Shown here one piece after another: positions 19,969-29,683 of a stretch of 64,000 bases of DNA. Positions within the stretch are counted from its first letter, which is position 1. Each line of letters starts with the position of its first letter. The DNA lies in the NCBI GenBank assembly GCA_900466875.1, contig UBNQ01000016.1:1-64000 (forward strand), in the 5' to 3' direction. The position numbers were made by a program, and so were the translations under genes. This stretch comes from Hyphomicrobiales bacterium (GTDB lineage Bacteria > Pseudomonadota > Alphaproteobacteria > Rhizobiales > Rhizobiaceae). The notes beneath the pieces were generated by a model, which saw only the letters and a list, made by a program, of their open reading frames with translations, did no database searches and had not been told where the DNA came from.

Positions 19969-20441
19969 GCGAAAATCTCCCGGTCTTCCGCTTCCGCCGC
20001 CAGCAGGACTTCCATCAACAGTTTTTCGGTGGAGACGTGGCGGCGCAGGCACTCGAGGAAGCTGAACAACATGCGTGCTATCGTGTCGAACGGCAGCGTG
20101 CACCGGTGTTCCGAAAGGGCCGTGAGCGTCAGCCGCAACTCATCTGCCGCCAGCCTGTCGTAACGGTGCTCGGCCTTCAGATGCTCGATCATCATGAGTG
20201 AAAAACACGAACCGGCGCGATGGTCAAAACCGGGGAAAAGAACCTGTTCTTCCAGATCGTGCGCATCCTTGAGCAGCGACACTATCGAGCCGGAAAGGCG
20301 CAGGAGATCTGCATATTTCGGGTCGGTTCCAATCTCCTCCATGGCCTGTTCGAGCTGAAAGCCCAGGCCCAGGAGCTTCTGGTGATTGGCTTCGAGCCGA
20401 TGGATGTCCGGTGCGTTCAGCGCATTGGTGGAAACTGTCAT
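19965..20441 (-). CDS. Hemerythrin-like HHE domain protein
   Basis: A 158-residue cytoplasmic protein with a hemerythrin-type four-helix pattern: RLEANHQKLL near 17, HDLEEQVLFPGFDH near 62-75, EHLKAEH near 88 and RRHVSTEKLLMEVL near 135 supply the His/Glu set for a di-iron centre. Such proteins sense or detoxify O2, NO or peroxide. It is the first gene of a two-gene operon with nnrU and is divergent from a DUF2249 gene, sharing a NnrR-type box. The ATG at 20441 is favoured because GGGAAA lies just upstream and the remaining frame before it is not coding-like. Confidence 0.85.
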   Translation of the reverse strand: MTVSTNALNAPDIHRLEANHQKLLGLGFQLEQAMEEIGTDPKYADLLRLSGSIVSLLKDAHDLEEQVLFPGFDHRAGSCFSLMMIEHLKAEHRYDRLAADELRLTLTALSEHRCTLPFDTIARMLFSFLECLRRHVSTEKLLMEVLLAAEAEDREIFA

Positions 20442-20577
20442 GACGTTTCCCTTATTGCTGCACCGTACGGGCGAAACCGATGATGATCGGTGTCGCGACG
20501 AGAGGGCCGATCCGTGCATCCGTCATGATGAATTCCTTTCGACATTCTCATCATGCCCCGGCGAAGCGCCATCCTCT

Positions 20578-20591
20578 TTGCCGGAGCGCAA
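20578..20591. promoter_or_regulatory. NnrR-type operator in divergent promoter
   Basis: TTGCC-GGAG-CGCAA differs from TTGCG-N4-CGCAA at one base. It lies midway between the hemerythrin/nnrU operon (leftward from 20441) and the DUF2249 genes (rightward from about 20681), so one site may serve both. Confidence 0.7.
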
Positions 20592-20680
20592 AGAAGGGCA
20601 TTTTTCCGCGTGTTAGCGAAACGGCACAGGCCGCGCCCCAGGCTGACATATCTCGCGGGCAGATGAAGGACGGTAAGACG

Positions 20681-20962
20681 ATGACTGCGAAGCTTGGCGA
20701 GGTTCTTTCGATCGATGTTCGCGAGATTCCGGGGGCTCAACGCCATCGGCGCATTTTCGGTACGCTGGAGGCAATGGAACCGGGTGAAGCGCTGCAGATC
20801 ACCGTGGATCACGATCCGGTCCCGTTGCGTATGCATCTCGATGCACAATTTTCCGGCCTTTTCGGATGGGAATATCTGGAGCAGGGTCCGCGGATCTGGA
20901 AAGTGGAGCTCACGCGGATCAAGCATGATGGTTGTGGTTGCTCCTGTGGCGGCAATCACTGA
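20681..20962 (+). CDS. DUF2249 domain protein
   Basis: A 93-residue protein (99 if the ATG at 20663 is used) with the DUF2249 pattern: VREIPGAQRHRRIFGTLEAM, then GEALQITVDHDPVPLRMHLD, and a final EVELTR-like strand. It ends in a Cys/His-rich tail (CGCSCGGNH) that could bind metal. DUF2249 is a SirA/TusA-like small fold common next to denitrification and hemerythrin genes; its function is unsettled. It is divergent from the hemerythrin gene, with a NnrR-type box between, and followed by a second DUF2249 gene. Confidence 0.8.
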   Translation: MTAKLGEVLSIDVREIPGAQRHRRIFGTLEAMEPGEALQITVDHDPVPLRMHLDAQFSGLFGWEYLEQGPRIWKVELTRIKHDGCGCSCGGNH

Positions 20963-21031
20963 TAAAAACCTGCGGGCTCGACACCGCCGGTTAAGTGAAG
21001 CGGCCCATATTCCGATGCCAGGAGGCTCCGC

Positions 21032-21541
21032 ATGTCGCAGGCTTACAAGGAACTCGATGTCCGTCCTATCCTGCGTGAGGGCGGTGAGCCGTTTCAGGAA
21101 ATCATGGCGGCGGTTCAGTCACTGGCATCGGGAGAGGGGCTGAGGCTTTTCTCGACCTTCAGGCCGACGCCGCTTCTGTCGCTGATGAGCCGGCAGGGTT
21201 TTTCGAGTGAAACCCGGGAGCTTGATGCGGGCGACTGGGAGATCACATTCTCACCAATTCAGGGCAGCGATACCCGCGTCGCGGTATCAACCGGCGCGGA
21301 GGACGCTTCGGATTGGCCGGAGCCGCTGTGGCAGCTCGACCTCGTCGATGCGCAGCCCCCCGTGCCGATGGAGAAGGTGCTGTCGCGACTTTCGTTGATG
21401 GAGCCGGGCGAAGTCCTGTTCGTGGCACTTGGCCATCAATCCGCATTCCTGGCGAAGGAGTTGGAAAGCCGTGGACATCGTTGGGTCGGCGCTTCGAATG
21501 ACGAAGGTACGGTCTATCGCATGCTGATCCGGGTCGGATAG
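21032..21541 (+). CDS. Tandem DUF2249 protein
   Basis: A 169-residue protein that appears to hold two DUF2249 units: residues 6-75 (LDVRPILREGGEPFQEIM, then LRLFSTFRPTPLLSLM) and residues 100-165 (LDLVDAQPPVPMEKVL, then EVLFVALGHQSAFLAKELE). Start is supported by AGGAGG 6 bases upstream. It lies 69 bp after the single-domain DUF2249 gene and is probably co-transcribed. Role unknown; the association with NnrU, hemerythrin and Nap genes points to nitrosative stress or nitrogen-oxide respiration. Confidence 0.8.
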   Translation: MSQAYKELDVRPILREGGEPFQEIMAAVQSLASGEGLRLFSTFRPTPLLSLMSRQGFSSETRELDAGDWEITFSPIQGSDTRVAVSTGAEDASDWPEPLWQLDLVDAQPPVPMEKVLSRLSLMEPGEVLFVALGHQSAFLAKELESRGHRWVGASNDEGTVYRMLIRVG

Positions 21542-21599
21542 CGGACTGACACCTCTGGCGATCCTTCCGGCTCGCTTTTCCAATCCCTTTTCATCGACA

Positions 21600-21636
21600 C
21601 CAAACCGCCAGACATTTCGTTTGGCGGTTTGGTTTT
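21600..21636 (+). terminator. Rho-independent terminator of the DUF2249 genes
   Basis: An 11-bp perfect stem (CCAAACCGCCA / TGGCGGTTTGG) is followed by TTTT, 59 bp after the tandem DUF2249 stop. Confidence 0.85.
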
Positions 21637-21646
21637 AAATCGCATG

Positions 21647-21666
21647 CCGGCCCGTTTTCGGGCCGG
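21647..21666 (-). terminator. Terminator of the nap operon
   Basis: An 8-bp stem CCGGCCCG / CGGGCCGG with a TTTT loop lies 16 bp after the napC stop on the minus strand, and an A-rich plus-strand tract (U-rich in the minus transcript) follows further on. Confidence 0.6.
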
Positions 21667-21681
21667 TGATATCGGAGACGA

Positions 21682-22386
21682 TCAGTCGATGATGTTGCCT
21701 TCCCGTGCGGCCAGGTAGGCTGCCAGTTGATCCGTATCCTGAAGGCCGTGCGAGGCGGACTTGCCCATCAATTCAGCCGGAACTTTCCAGCCCGGATCGA
21801 CGCCGTCCATATTGGGAAGCTCATGGGCAATGCCCTTGTGGCAATCGATACAGGTTGCCTTTCCGGCGAGAAGATAACGCGTATGAATTTCGGCGGCGCG
21901 TTTCGTCTGCTTGGTCAGGTCCATGGCAATGGATGAGTGGCAGTTGCGGCATTCCAGGCTGTCATTGGCCTTGAGGCGCGCCCATTCGTGCTGGGCCAGT
22001 TCAAGCCGCTTGTCCAGAAACTTTTCGCGCGTGCTGATCGTGCCGAAAATCTTGCCCCACACTTCTTTCGAAGCTTGCATCTTTCGCGCGATCTTGTCGG
22101 TCCACTGATGCGGAACGTGGCAATCCGGGCAAGAGGCGCGGACCCCTGATCGATTGGAGAAATGCACGGTGCGCGTCAATTCTTCATAGACGTTGGCCTT
22201 CATTTCGTGACAGCCGGTGCAGAAGGCCTCGGTATTGGTCACTTCCAGCGCGGTGTTGAAGGCTCCCCAGAAAATCACGCCGCCGACAAAACCGCCGAGC
22301 GTCAGAAATCCGAGACCCAATGTTCCCGCAGGCGTGGCAAGAATGCGCCAGGCCCAAAGGATGACTGCTTTGACCATGCCGATCAT
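21682..22386 (-). CDS. napC: Periplasmic nitrate reductase tetrahaem c-type cytochrome NapC
   Basis: A 234-residue NapC/NirT-family membrane-anchored quinol dehydrogenase that passes electrons from ubiquinol to NapAB. One N-terminal membrane helix (about residues 15-40) precedes four CxxCH haem motifs: CTGCH near 60, CPDCH near 89, CRNCH near 150 and CIDCH near 182. The late Met/His axial ligand pattern fits NapC. Its start overlaps the napB stop by 4 bp. It is the last gene of napEFDABC. Confidence 0.96.
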   Translation of the reverse strand: MIGMVKAVILWAWRILATPAGTLGLGFLTLGGFVGGVIFWGAFNTALEVTNTEAFCTGCHEMKANVYEELTRTVHFSNRSGVRASCPDCHVPHQWTDKIARKMQASKEVWGKIFGTISTREKFLDKRLELAQHEWARLKANDSLECRNCHSSIAMDLTKQTKRAAEIHTRYLLAGKATCIDCHKGIAHELPNMDGVDPGWKVPAELMGKSASHGLQDTDQLAAYLAAREGNIID

Positions 22387-22877
22387 TGTCCCGATCCTGC
22401 CGGTTTGAAGCCGAGTTCGCTCATGTCCTTAAACGTGTTGTCGACCAGCGGCCGTGCATCGGCCTGCGGAACGTGGCATGCGGTGCAGAAATAACGCCGC
22501 GGCGAAACGTCGGCGAGCATCTGGCCCTCACGGTTCATGTAATGGGTGACGCTGATCATCGGTGCGCCCGAACCTTCGGTCAGTTCACGCCGGTGACAGG
22601 ACATGCAGCGGTTGGTGTTGACCGACAGCTGGTATCCCTCGATCGAATGCGGGATGACCGGCGGCTGGTCCGGATAGTTGCGCATTTTCTGGATGTCGTC
22701 GACGATCCATCTCGGCAGTGGTTCCGCGCCGGTATTTTCCATCGGGCTCGCACGGCCCGACAGTTGCGGGACTGTTTGCTGCGCGAGAGCCACCGTGCCC
22801 GTTACCAGGCACAGAGCGAGCGCGAAAAGCGTCCAGAGACGCCGGATCAGGCGACGGGAAGGATCTTGACTGCGCAT
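22383..22877 (-). CDS. napB: Periplasmic nitrate reductase dihaem cytochrome NapB
   Basis: A 164-residue electron-transfer subunit that forms the periplasmic NapAB complex. A signal peptide (hydrophobic stretch at residues 12-30, cleavage after LAQ) is followed by two CxxCH motifs: CMSCH near residue 93 and CTACH near 132, with axial His in [11 protein letters not shown] and VTHYMNREG. The gene overlaps the 3' end of napA by 31 bp if the first ATG is used; an ATG further in would not fit the signal peptide. Confidence 0.95.
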   Translation of the reverse strand: MRSQDPSRRLIRRLWTLFALALCLVTGTVALAQQTVPQLSGRASPMENTGAEPLPRWIVDDIQKMRNYPDQPPVIPHSIEGYQLSVNTNRCMSCHRRELTEGSGAPMISVTHYMNREGQMLADVSPRRYFCTACHVPQADARPLVDNTFKDMSELGFKPAGSGQ

Positions 22878-25351
22878 TTTTTGAAATCCGTCTGTTTGGA
22901 AATGGGGTCGGTGGCGTCAAGCGTGACCTTGTTGATCAGCTGGCTGGCGTCGAACCACGGCACGAAGATCACGCCATGCGGCATGCGGTTACGGCCGCGG
23001 ATGTCGACCCGGCTGAGGATCTCGCCGCGCCGCGACTGGATCTTGACCTGTCCGCCCTGGTTGATGCCGAGACGACGGGCATCGTCGCCGTTCATGAAGC
23101 AGCGGGCGCCCGGAAATGCCTTGTAGAGTTCGGGCACGCGCATGGTCATGGAGCCGGAATGCCAGTGTTCGAGAACACGGCCGGTGACCAGCCAGAAGCC
23201 GAATTCATCATCCGGCGATTCCGCCGGCGGCTCATAAGGCGCTGCGAGGATGACGGCACGGCCATCCTTCTGGCCGTAGAATTTCACGCCTTCACCGGCC
23301 TTGACGTAAGGGTCGTAACCTTCGCGGTAACGCCACTTGGTCTCTTCGCCGTTGACGACCGGCCAGCGCAGGCCGCGGACCTGATGGTACATATCGTAGG
23401 GCGCAAGATCGTGGCCGTGGCCGCGGCCGAAGCTGGCATATTCCTCGAACAGCCCCTTCTGAAGGTAAAAGCCGAAGGCCTTCGCTTCGCGGTTTTCGTA
23501 GTCAGGCGAAATTTCGGTTGCCGGGAACTGATCGACCTGACCGTTCTGGAACAGGACTTGGTAGAGCGTCTTGCCCTTGTAATCCGGGTTCTGGTCGAGG
23601 ATGTCCTGCGGCCAGACTTCGTCGGTGGTGAAGCGCTTGGAGAATTCCACCAGCTGCCAGAGGTCGGAACGGGCGTCGCCCGGTGCGTTGACCAGCTGAT
23701 GCCAGACATGGGTGCGACGTTCGGCATTGCCGTAGGCGCCTTCCTTTTCCACCCACATGGCGGCGGGCAGTATCAGGTCGGCACACATGGCGGTCACGGT
23801 CGGATAGGCGTCCGAAACGACGATGAAATTGTCCGGGTTGCGATAGCCGAGATAGGCCTCGTTGCTGTTGTTGGCAGCGGCCTGCATGTTGTTGTTCACC
23901 TGAACCCAGTAGAAGTTCAGCTTGCCGTCATGCAGCATGCGGTCCTGCTGGACGGCATGGTATCCGGGCTTTTCCGGGATGATGCCATGCGGGATCTTCC
24001 AAAGTTCCTCGGCATGCTTGCGGTGTTCTGGGTTGGTCACCGTCATGTCGGCCGGCAGGCGGTGCGCAAACGTGCCGACTTCGCGGGCGGTGCCGCAGGC
24101 CGATGGCTGGCCGGTCAGCGAGAAGGGGCTGTTGCCCGGCTCGGAGATTTTGCCGGTGAGCAGATGGATGTTGTAGACCATCTGGTTGGCCCAGACGCCG
24201 CGAACGTGCTGGTTGAAGCCCATCGTCCAGAGCGACATGACCTTGACCTTGGGGTCGGCATAAAGCTCGGCCAACTGTTCCAGAAAGCCCTTGTCGACGC
24301 CGGCAAGCTCGGCAACCTTGTCGAGCGTGTATTCGGAAACGTGCTTCTTGAAAGCCTCGAAATCGATCGGCGTCATCTCGGCGGCCTTGGCCGCGCCGGT
24401 TGCCTTCACTTCCAGTGGGTGTTCAGGGCGCAGGCCGTAACCGATATCGGTGGTCGCCTGCATGAACTTGGTGTTCCTGTCGACGAATTCCTGATTGACG
24501 CGGCCGGTCTGGATGATGTGGTTGGCGATATAGTTGAGGATCGCCAGATCCGTGCCGGGTTTGAAGACCAGCGGAATGTCGGCAAGGTCCATGCTGCGAT
24601 GGGTGAAGGTCGAAAGAACCGAGACCTTCACATGCTCGTGGCCGAGGCGACGGTCGGCAAGACGTGTCCACAGGATCGGGTGCATCTCCGCCATGTTCGA
24701 GCCCCACAGCACAAAGGCGTCGGCATGCTCGAAGTCGTCATAACAGCCCATGGGCTCGTCCATGCCGAAAGTGCGCATGAAGCCGTAAGCGGCAGACGCC
24801 ATGCAGTGACGCGCATTGGGGTCGAGATTGTTGGAGCGGAAGCCCGCGCGCATCAGCTTGGTGGCGGCATAGCCTTCGAAGATCGTCCACTGGCCGGAGC
24901 CGAACATGCCAAGCGCCGTCGGTCCCTTTTCCTTCAAGGTCTTCTTGGCCTTCTCGGCCATGATGTCGAAAGCTTCCTCCCAGGTAACGGGCTCGAACTC
25001 GCCTTCCTTGTCGAAGACGCCGTTGCGCTTGCGCAAGAGCGGTGTCGTCAGGCGGTCCTTGCCATACATGATCTTCGACAGGAAATAGCCCTTGACGCAG
25101 TTGAGGCCGCGATTGACCTCGGCTTCCATGTCGCCATGGGTGGCGACGACATGGTTTTCCTTCACGCCAACCATGACACCGCAACCGGTGCCGCAGAAAC
25201 GACAGGGCGCCTTCGACCACTTGATTTCCAGCGCCGCAACGCCGCCGGGAACGGATTGGGCGGCTGCCGGCATGGCGATGCCGGCTGTCGATGCCGCGAT
25301 GGCGGCGGCTTGCGCCTTCAGCACATCACGCCGCGTGAGTTCTGCCGTCAT
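22847..25351 (-). CDS. napA: Periplasmic nitrate reductase catalytic subunit NapA
   Basis: An 834-residue molybdopterin enzyme that reduces nitrate to nitrite in the periplasm. A twin-arginine leader (LTRRDVLKA, residues 5-13) precedes the 4Fe-4S site with Cys50, Cys53, Cys57 and Cys85. The Mo ligand is Cys183 in [14 protein letters not shown], the [24 protein letters not shown] cofactor segment and the C-terminal [15 protein letters not shown] cofactor motif all match Nap. Start at 25351 is preceded by AAGGAG; an ATG 7 codons earlier is less well placed. It overlaps napD by 26 bp. NapA needs NapD for export and cofactor proofreading, encoded just upstream. Confidence 0.97.
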   Translation of the reverse strand: MTAELTRRDVLKAQAAAIAASTAGIAMPAAAQSVPGGVAALEIKWSKAPCRFCGTGCGVMVGVKENHVVATHGDMEAEVNRGLNCVKGYFLSKIMYGKDRLTTPLLRKRNGVFDKEGEFEPVTWEEAFDIMAEKAKKTLKEKGPTALGMFGSGQWTIFEGYAATKLMRAGFRSNNLDPNARHCMASAAYGFMRTFGMDEPMGCYDDFEHADAFVLWGSNMAEMHPILWTRLADRRLGHEHVKVSVLSTFTHRSMDLADIPLVFKPGTDLAILNYIANHIIQTGRVNQEFVDRNTKFMQATTDIGYGLRPEHPLEVKATGAAKAAEMTPIDFEAFKKHVSEYTLDKVAELAGVDKGFLEQLAELYADPKVKVMSLWTMGFNQHVRGVWANQMVYNIHLLTGKISEPGNSPFSLTGQPSACGTAREVGTFAHRLPADMTVTNPEHRKHAEELWKIPHGIIPEKPGYHAVQQDRMLHDGKLNFYWVQVNNNMQAAANNSNEAYLGYRNPDNFIVVSDAYPTVTAMCADLILPAAMWVEKEGAYGNAERRTHVWHQLVNAPGDARSDLWQLVEFSKRFTTDEVWPQDILDQNPDYKGKTLYQVLFQNGQVDQFPATEISPDYENREAKAFGFYLQKGLFEEYASFGRGHGHDLAPYDMYHQVRGLRWPVVNGEETKWRYREGYDPYVKAGEGVKFYGQKDGRAVILAAPYEPPAESPDDEFGFWLVTGRVLEHWHSGSMTMRVPELYKAFPGARCFMNGDDARRLGINQGGQVKIQSRRGEILSRVDIRGRNRMPHGVIFVPWFDASQLINKVTLDATDPISKQTDFKKCAVKILPVA

Positions 25352-25607
25352 CCGACATCTCCTTTTCTGCAATTGTCTGTTCGAAAACCATGTGCGCAGC
25401 GATGACGTCGTCCATCGCCGAAATTCCGATCAATGTTTCGCCGAGAAAGCCGGAGCTTGGACCTTCGATGACGATGACGATCTTGCCGCCGCCGGCGGCA
25501 TGCACCTCGACGCCTTCGATCTCAATAAGGGCTGCGGACATGCGCTCGACCGCTTCCGGCCGCGTAACGACCACCGCGCTTGATATGTGATGCTGCGGCT
25601 CACGCAT
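25326..25607 (-). CDS. napD: NapA signal-peptide-binding chaperone NapD
   Basis: A 93-residue cytoplasmic chaperone that binds the twin-arginine leader of NapA. The ferredoxin-like fold is indicated by [17 protein letters not shown] at the start and [11 protein letters not shown] in the middle. It overlaps napF by 8 bp and napA by 26 bp, in the usual napEFDABC order. Confidence 0.93.
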   Translation of the reverse strand: MREPQHHISSAVVVTRPEAVERMSAALIEIEGVEVHAAGGGKIVIVIEGPSSGFLGETLIGISAMDDVIAAHMVFEQTIAEKEMSDDGRTHAA

Positions 25608-26109
25608 GGGCCACCTCCATTCTGGTTGCCGTCATGGTGATGGACTGGGTGGGGCAGACCGAGATGCAGGCGCCGCAGCCGGTACAGGGATCGGGGTCGA
25701 GCACGGGTACGAAAGGCCCGCCCAGCCTTGGCGTGAACCGGATCGCCGTCGTCGGACAGACATCGCGACATGCCTGGCAATCAACGAAATTCAGCGCGAG
25801 ACAGCTGTCTGCGATGGTGGCGTGATGGGCAAAGGATGCGGCGGGTTCAGGCGGGAAAACCCGCTCGGGACAGCGTTCCGAACATTTTCCGCAAAACGTG
25901 CATTCGCCAAGGGTGAAATCGACAGTCGGAATGCCGCCTCGCACGATGATTATGTTCGTCGGACAGATTTTTTCGCATTCGCCGCAGCCAGAGCAAAATC
26001 CCAGGGATTCATCTGTGACGCCAGGCGGATAATAGTTTCCGGCTTCACGCAATGCGCCGCCGGTCAAGAAAGCGCGGCGGGTGCTGGCGACCTTCCCCAT
26101 AACCGTCAC
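25600..26109 (-). CDS. napF: Ferredoxin-type protein NapF
   Basis: A 169-residue cytoplasmic iron-sulfur protein thought to help load or mature NapA. Cys-rich clusters CSGCGECEKICP near residue 40, CTFCGKCSERCP near 70, a third shorter set (CQACRDVCP) near 110 and CTGCGACISVCP near 143 provide several 4Fe-4S sites. The N-terminal TRRAFLTGG resembles a Tat motif, as seen in other NapF proteins that nonetheless stay in the cytoplasm. It overlaps napE by 4 bp. Confidence 0.93.
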   Translation of the reverse strand: MTVMGKVASTRRAFLTGGALREAGNYYPPGVTDESLGFCSGCGECEKICPTNIIIVRGGIPTVDFTLGECTFCGKCSERCPERVFPPEPAASFAHHATIADSCLALNFVDCQACRDVCPTTAIRFTPRLGGPFVPVLDPDPCTGCGACISVCPTQSITMTATRMEVAHA

Positions 26110-26321
26110 TCCGCCGAGTTCGGTCGGGCGGGTGTGATGTCATGCGGGCCGGGCGGACCGTAGACGATCTGGTAGGCCCAGACAACGAAGCCATAGCTGG
26201 CAACGGTACCAACGGCGACGACGGGCCAGATGCCGAAGGCGAGGACGACAAAGGTCAACAACTCCCGGCGCCGCTTCCGGCGAAACGATATCTGCTCCAG
26301 AGTTGCTGTCGGTTCTGCCAT
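26106..26321 (-). CDS. napE: Small membrane protein NapE
   Basis: A 71-residue protein with a basic N-terminus (FRRKRRRE) and one or two linked hydrophobic helices (about residues 20-52). This is the expected form for NapE, the first gene of napEFDABC, whose role is not defined. A perfect TTGAT-N4-ATCAA box lies 83 bp upstream. Confidence 0.88.
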   Translation of the reverse strand: MAEPTATLEQISFRRKRRRELLTFVVLAFGIWPVVAVGTVASYGFVVWAYQIVYGPPGPHDITPARPNSAE

Positions 26322-26403
26322 ATACGCATCCGATATCTGTCAAAGTTGCGATGCGGAAACGCATCAAGTCCCTGATCATAGCCAGGAATGCCGGCCGACT
26401 TCC

Positions 26404-26417
26404 TTGATGAAAATCAA
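26404..26417. promoter_or_regulatory. FNR/FixK-type box before the nap operon
   Basis: TTGAT-GAAA-ATCAA is a perfect anaerobox. It sits 83 bp before napE, so oxygen-responsive FnrN/FixK-type control of nap is likely. The 438-bp napE-nirK gap holds this box, an NnrR-type box and a TTGATCAA palindrome near 26604; no gene is seen in it. Confidence 0.85.
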
Positions 26418-26666
26418 CTGTTATGAAAATTTGCTAAAATATTGTGCGTTGAGATTAAAAATTAGGCTCAACTTCAGGGTGCTTTGCGGGCGGTATTCCC
26501 GTAATGGGAGGATTATTCATCTCGCTGGATCCCGACCAGCCTCCGCCTCGTGTTTAAGCAACATAAGGCCGTCTGCGATGGGTAGTGTTTCCCAAAAATG
26601 ATCTTTGATCAAGAATAAGAGTAATATTTGTTTTGATCCACCTATGCGTGAAATCTCTCGTTTTGT

Positions 26667-26680
26667 TTGTGTTGGCGCAA
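26667..26680. promoter_or_regulatory. NnrR-type operator before nirK
   Basis: TTGTG-TTGG-CGCAA matches TTGCG-N4-CGCAA at 9 of 10 fixed positions. It ends 79 bp before the nirK start codon, consistent with activator binding around -41 of a nearby promoter. Confidence 0.7.
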
Positions 26681-26759
26681 TAACGCTCGTTCAAGTCAAT
26701 CTAACTTCAGAACTACGGAACAGGCATTGCTCCGTTTCTTGAAAAAGGGAGAGATTTTC

Positions 26760-27899
26760 ATGAGTGAACAGTTTCGGTTGACCCGCCGCAGCATGCTGGC
26801 CGGCGCTGCCGTTGCGGGAGCATTGGCGCCGATCGTCACCTCTGTTGCACATGCCGAAGGTGGGGATATCAGGACGAATGTCGCGGCAACGGCGGCCAAT
26901 ATCGCGGCACTGGAGCGCGTCAAGGTGGATCTCGTGAGGCCGCCTTTCGTGCATGCGCACACGCAAAAGGCAGACGGCGATCCGAAGGTTGTCGAGTTCA
27001 AGATGACCATCCAGGAAAAGAAGATTGTCGTCGATGACAAGGGGACCGAGGTCCATGCGATGACCTTCAACGGATCGGTTCCCGGACCGATGATGGTCGT
27101 CCATCAGGATGATTATGTAGAGCTGACGCTCGTCAATCCCGACACCAACGAGCTGCAGCACAACATCGACTTCCATTCGGCGACCGGTGCTTTGGGTGGC
27201 GGGGCTTTGACTGTGGTCAACCCCGGCGACACGGCGGTGCTGCGCTTCAAGGCCACCAAGGCCGGTGTCTTTGTATACCACTGCGCCCCTACCGGCATGG
27301 TGCCATGGCACGTCACATCGGGCATGAACGGTGCAATCATGGTCCTGCCACGCGACGGCCTCAAGGATCACAAAGGTCACGACCTTGTTTATGACAGGGT
27401 CTATTATGTCGGTGAGCAGGATTTTTACGTTCCGAAGGACGAAAACGGCCTGTTCAAGAAATATGAGAGTGCCGGCGACGCTTATCCGGACGTCCTGGAC
27501 GCCATGAAGACGCTGATCCCGACGCATGTCGTTTTCAACGGTGCAGTCGGCGCATTGACGGGCGAAAATGCCCTTCAGGCCAAGGTGGGTGAGCGGGTTC
27601 TGATCCTGCATTCGCAGGCCAACAGAGATACACGTCCGCACCTGATCGGCGGCCACGGCGACTATGTCTGGGCAACCGGAAAATTCGCCAACCCGCCGCA
27701 ACTTGATCAGGAGACATGGTTCATTCCCGGAGGCGCCGCTGGAGCGGCCTACTACACGTTCCTGCAGCCCGGCATTTACGCCTATGTGAACCACAATCTG
27801 ATCGAGGCATTCGAACTCGGCGCGGCCGGCCATTTCAAGGTGACGGGCGACTGGAATGATGACCTGATGACAGCCGTGGTCTCGCCGACCTCGGGCTGA
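26760..27899 (+). CDS. nirK: Copper-containing nitrite reductase NirK
   Basis: A 379-residue periplasmic enzyme that reduces nitrite to nitric oxide. A twin-arginine leader (LTRRSMLAG, residues 7-15) ends near residue 32. Two cupredoxin domains hold the type 1 copper ligands His134, Cys175, His184 and Met189, and type 2 copper ligands His139 and His174, with the third His expected in the C-terminal [10 protein letters not shown] segment. The ligand spacing and the loop [15 protein letters not shown] match class I NirK. The start has GGGAGA 8 bases upstream. It is followed by nirV and preceded by an NnrR-type box. Confidence 0.97.
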   Translation: MSEQFRLTRRSMLAGAAVAGALAPIVTSVAHAEGGDIRTNVAATAANIAALERVKVDLVRPPFVHAHTQKADGDPKVVEFKMTIQEKKIVVDDKGTEVHAMTFNGSVPGPMMVVHQDDYVELTLVNPDTNELQHNIDFHSATGALGGGALTVVNPGDTAVLRFKATKAGVFVYHCAPTGMVPWHVTSGMNGAIMVLPRDGLKDHKGHDLVYDRVYYVGEQDFYVPKDENGLFKKYESAGDAYPDVLDAMKTLIPTHVVFNGAVGALTGENALQAKVGERVLILHSQANRDTRPHLIGGHGDYVWATGKFANPPQLDQETWFIPGGAAGAAYYTFLQPGIYAYVNHNLIEAFELGAAGHFKVTGDWNDDLMTAVVSPTSG

Positions 27900-27971
27900 C
27901 GATATCGGCTCGGTGCCAGCAAGGCGCCGAGCCGCGTCTCCAGATAGGCCAGAGGAGGATCGGAGGATCCT

Positions 27972-28868
27972 ATGACAGCCCCCATAGTCGCCCTTTTTCA
28001 CAACGGGCTCGCTTCGATTGCGCTTCCCTTGGTGCTCATTACCGGATTGGCAAGCGCAATCGGTTTCCAATCAGGACTGGTGCCGAGACCTGAAGCTGGC
28101 GGATCTGTCCCCGCAACCGTCAGCATCCCAGCGGGTCGCCTGACATTTCGCGAAAGCGGCGAGTTCTTTCGCAACGGTCTCGTTGTCGATGCTCCGATGA
28201 CCGAAATCGTGCAGCGGCAGCTTGAGATCATGAAATACCAGGTGAGCACCGAAAGCTACGATCGCTGCGTTCTCAACGGCTCCTGTATTCGCAGGGAGAC
28301 ATCGACGCCAGTACGGGCGGATTTGCCTGCGACAGGCGTCAGTTTCGATGATGCCAGTGCCTTTGCCCGTTGGCTTTCGGACGAGACCGGAGAGATCTGG
28401 CGGTTGCCGAAGGTCGAAGAGCTGGCGTTCGCGGCAGGCTCGAAATATCCGGACGATGCCCTTGGCATCGATCCTCTCAGCAGCAATCCAGCCTTGCGTT
28501 GGCTGGCGGACTATCAGCGCGAGGCCGCGCGCAAGGCATCTCGCATCCGTGATCCTCAACCCTATGGAAGTTTTGGTGAAAACGAGCACGGCCTCGCCGA
28601 TTTCGGAGGAAATGTCTGGGAATGGACATCCACCTGCCTGCGCAGGGTGACGCTGGACAGGTATTCAAGGCCGATATCTGAGGTCGAAAGTTGCGGCATC
28701 TACATCGCAACCGGCAAGCATGGTGCGCCGTTGAGCGCATTCATTCGTGAACCCAAAAGTGGAGGATGCTCGGTCGGTGCGCCGCCCGATAATGTCGGAT
28801 TTCGTCTCGTGCGGGACAAGCGGTGGTATGCGGTGCTGCTTTTTGCCATTTCAGGCCGGTCGATGTAG
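27972..28868 (+). CDS. nirV: NirV, formylglycine-generating-enzyme-like protein
   Basis: A 298-residue protein found next to nirK in many rhizobia. After an N-terminal hydrophobic stretch (about residues 12-32) comes an FGE-sulfatase (SUMF1) fold: VSFDDASAFARWLSDETGEIWRLPK-type segment near 115-135, YGSFGENEHGLADFGGNVWEWTS near 200-220 and the C-terminal SGGCSVGAPPDNVGFRLV-type end. Its role in nitrite reduction is unknown; the fold suggests modification or binding of a protein partner, possibly NirK. It lies 72 bp after nirK and is probably co-transcribed. Confidence 0.9.
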   Translation: MTAPIVALFHNGLASIALPLVLITGLASAIGFQSGLVPRPEAGGSVPATVSIPAGRLTFRESGEFFRNGLVVDAPMTEIVQRQLEIMKYQVSTESYDRCVLNGSCIRRETSTPVRADLPATGVSFDDASAFARWLSDETGEIWRLPKVEELAFAAGSKYPDDALGIDPLSSNPALRWLADYQREAARKASRIRDPQPYGSFGENEHGLADFGGNVWEWTSTCLRRVTLDRYSRPISEVESCGIYIATGKHGAPLSAFIREPKSGGCSVGAPPDNVGFRLVRDKRWYAVLLFAISGRSM

Positions 28869-28921
28869 CGTGGCGCAGCCCGATTCCTATGGGAGGGGAT
28901 CAGGCTGCGTATCCGCCAGAC

Positions 28922-29665
28922 ATGCGACCTGACTGGCTTCGCACCGGGGAACAAGCCGCCTTGAAGATCGACCGCTCGCTTATCCGCGCCATTTCACTTT
29001 TCGACCTGATGCCGGACGTTGAGCTTGATCGGCTTCTGCAGCACGCCTCTTCCCGCCGTCTTGCCCAGGGGGAAGCCGTTTTTGAGCAAGGTGGTCCTGC
29101 GGACAGTTTCTATCTCCTCCTGCACGGCCGGCTGAAAGTGACGCAGGTGACGGAGGACGGCCAGCAGATCATCGTCAGGGTCGTGCATCCCGGTGATTTG
29201 TTCGGTTTTGCCAAGGCGCTGCAACGTGTCGATTATCCCGGCACGGCGACCGCTGTGGCGGAAAGCCTCGCTCTGTCCTGGCCGACGGACCTATGGCCGA
29301 GTTTCGTGGAGCACAATCCACGCCTTGCCGTGACTGCGATGCAGACGATTGGCGAACGACTGGAGGAAGCGCATATGCGCATCCGAGAAATGTCGACCGA
29401 GGAAGTTGAGCGCCGTGTTGCCCATACTGTTCTCCGTCTTGCCAAGAAGGCCGGAAAACAGGAGGCGGACGGCATTCGCATCGATTTCCTGATTTCCCGG
29501 CAGGACATTGCGGAAATGACCGGCACGACCCTGCATACGGTGTCGCGCATTCTGAGTGCGTGGGAGCAGTTGGGATTTGTGCTGGGTGGGCGGCAGAAGC
29601 TCTTCGTCAAGGACGTGTCAAAGCTCGAACAAATTGCCAGGGGTGAGTTTCGGCGACGGACCTAG
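28922..29665 (+). CDS. nnrR: NnrR, NO-responsive Crp/Fnr-family regulator
   Basis: A 247-residue Crp/Fnr-family regulator. The cyclic-nucleotide-type effector domain covers about residues 20-140 (EQGGPADSFYLLLHGRLKV, PGDLFGF). The C-terminal winged helix has the recognition segment ISRQDIAEMTGTTLHTVSRILSAWEQ near 188-213, characteristic of NnrR. No N-terminal Cys cluster like that of FNR is present, so it does not use an oxygen-labile 4Fe-4S centre. It should activate nirK, nnrS and related genes at the TTGCG-N4-CGCAA sites described here when nitric oxide is present. The start is uncertain: ATG at 28922 is used, 28889 is in frame. Confidence 0.92.
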   Translation: MRPDWLRTGEQAALKIDRSLIRAISLFDLMPDVELDRLLQHASSRRLAQGEAVFEQGGPADSFYLLLHGRLKVTQVTEDGQQIIVRVVHPGDLFGFAKALQRVDYPGTATAVAESLALSWPTDLWPSFVEHNPRLAVTAMQTIGERLEEAHMRIREMSTEEVERRVAHTVLRLAKKAGKQEADGIRIDFLISRQDIAEMTGTTLHTVSRILSAWEQLGFVLGGRQKLFVKDVSKLEQIARGEFRRRT

Positions 29666-29683
29666 ATGCTCCGCCGCCTGCTC

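Noticed and set aside
22718..25405. 895-codon plus-strand frame across napA
   Set aside because: Antisense shadow of napA; the minus-strand frame has every NapA motif.
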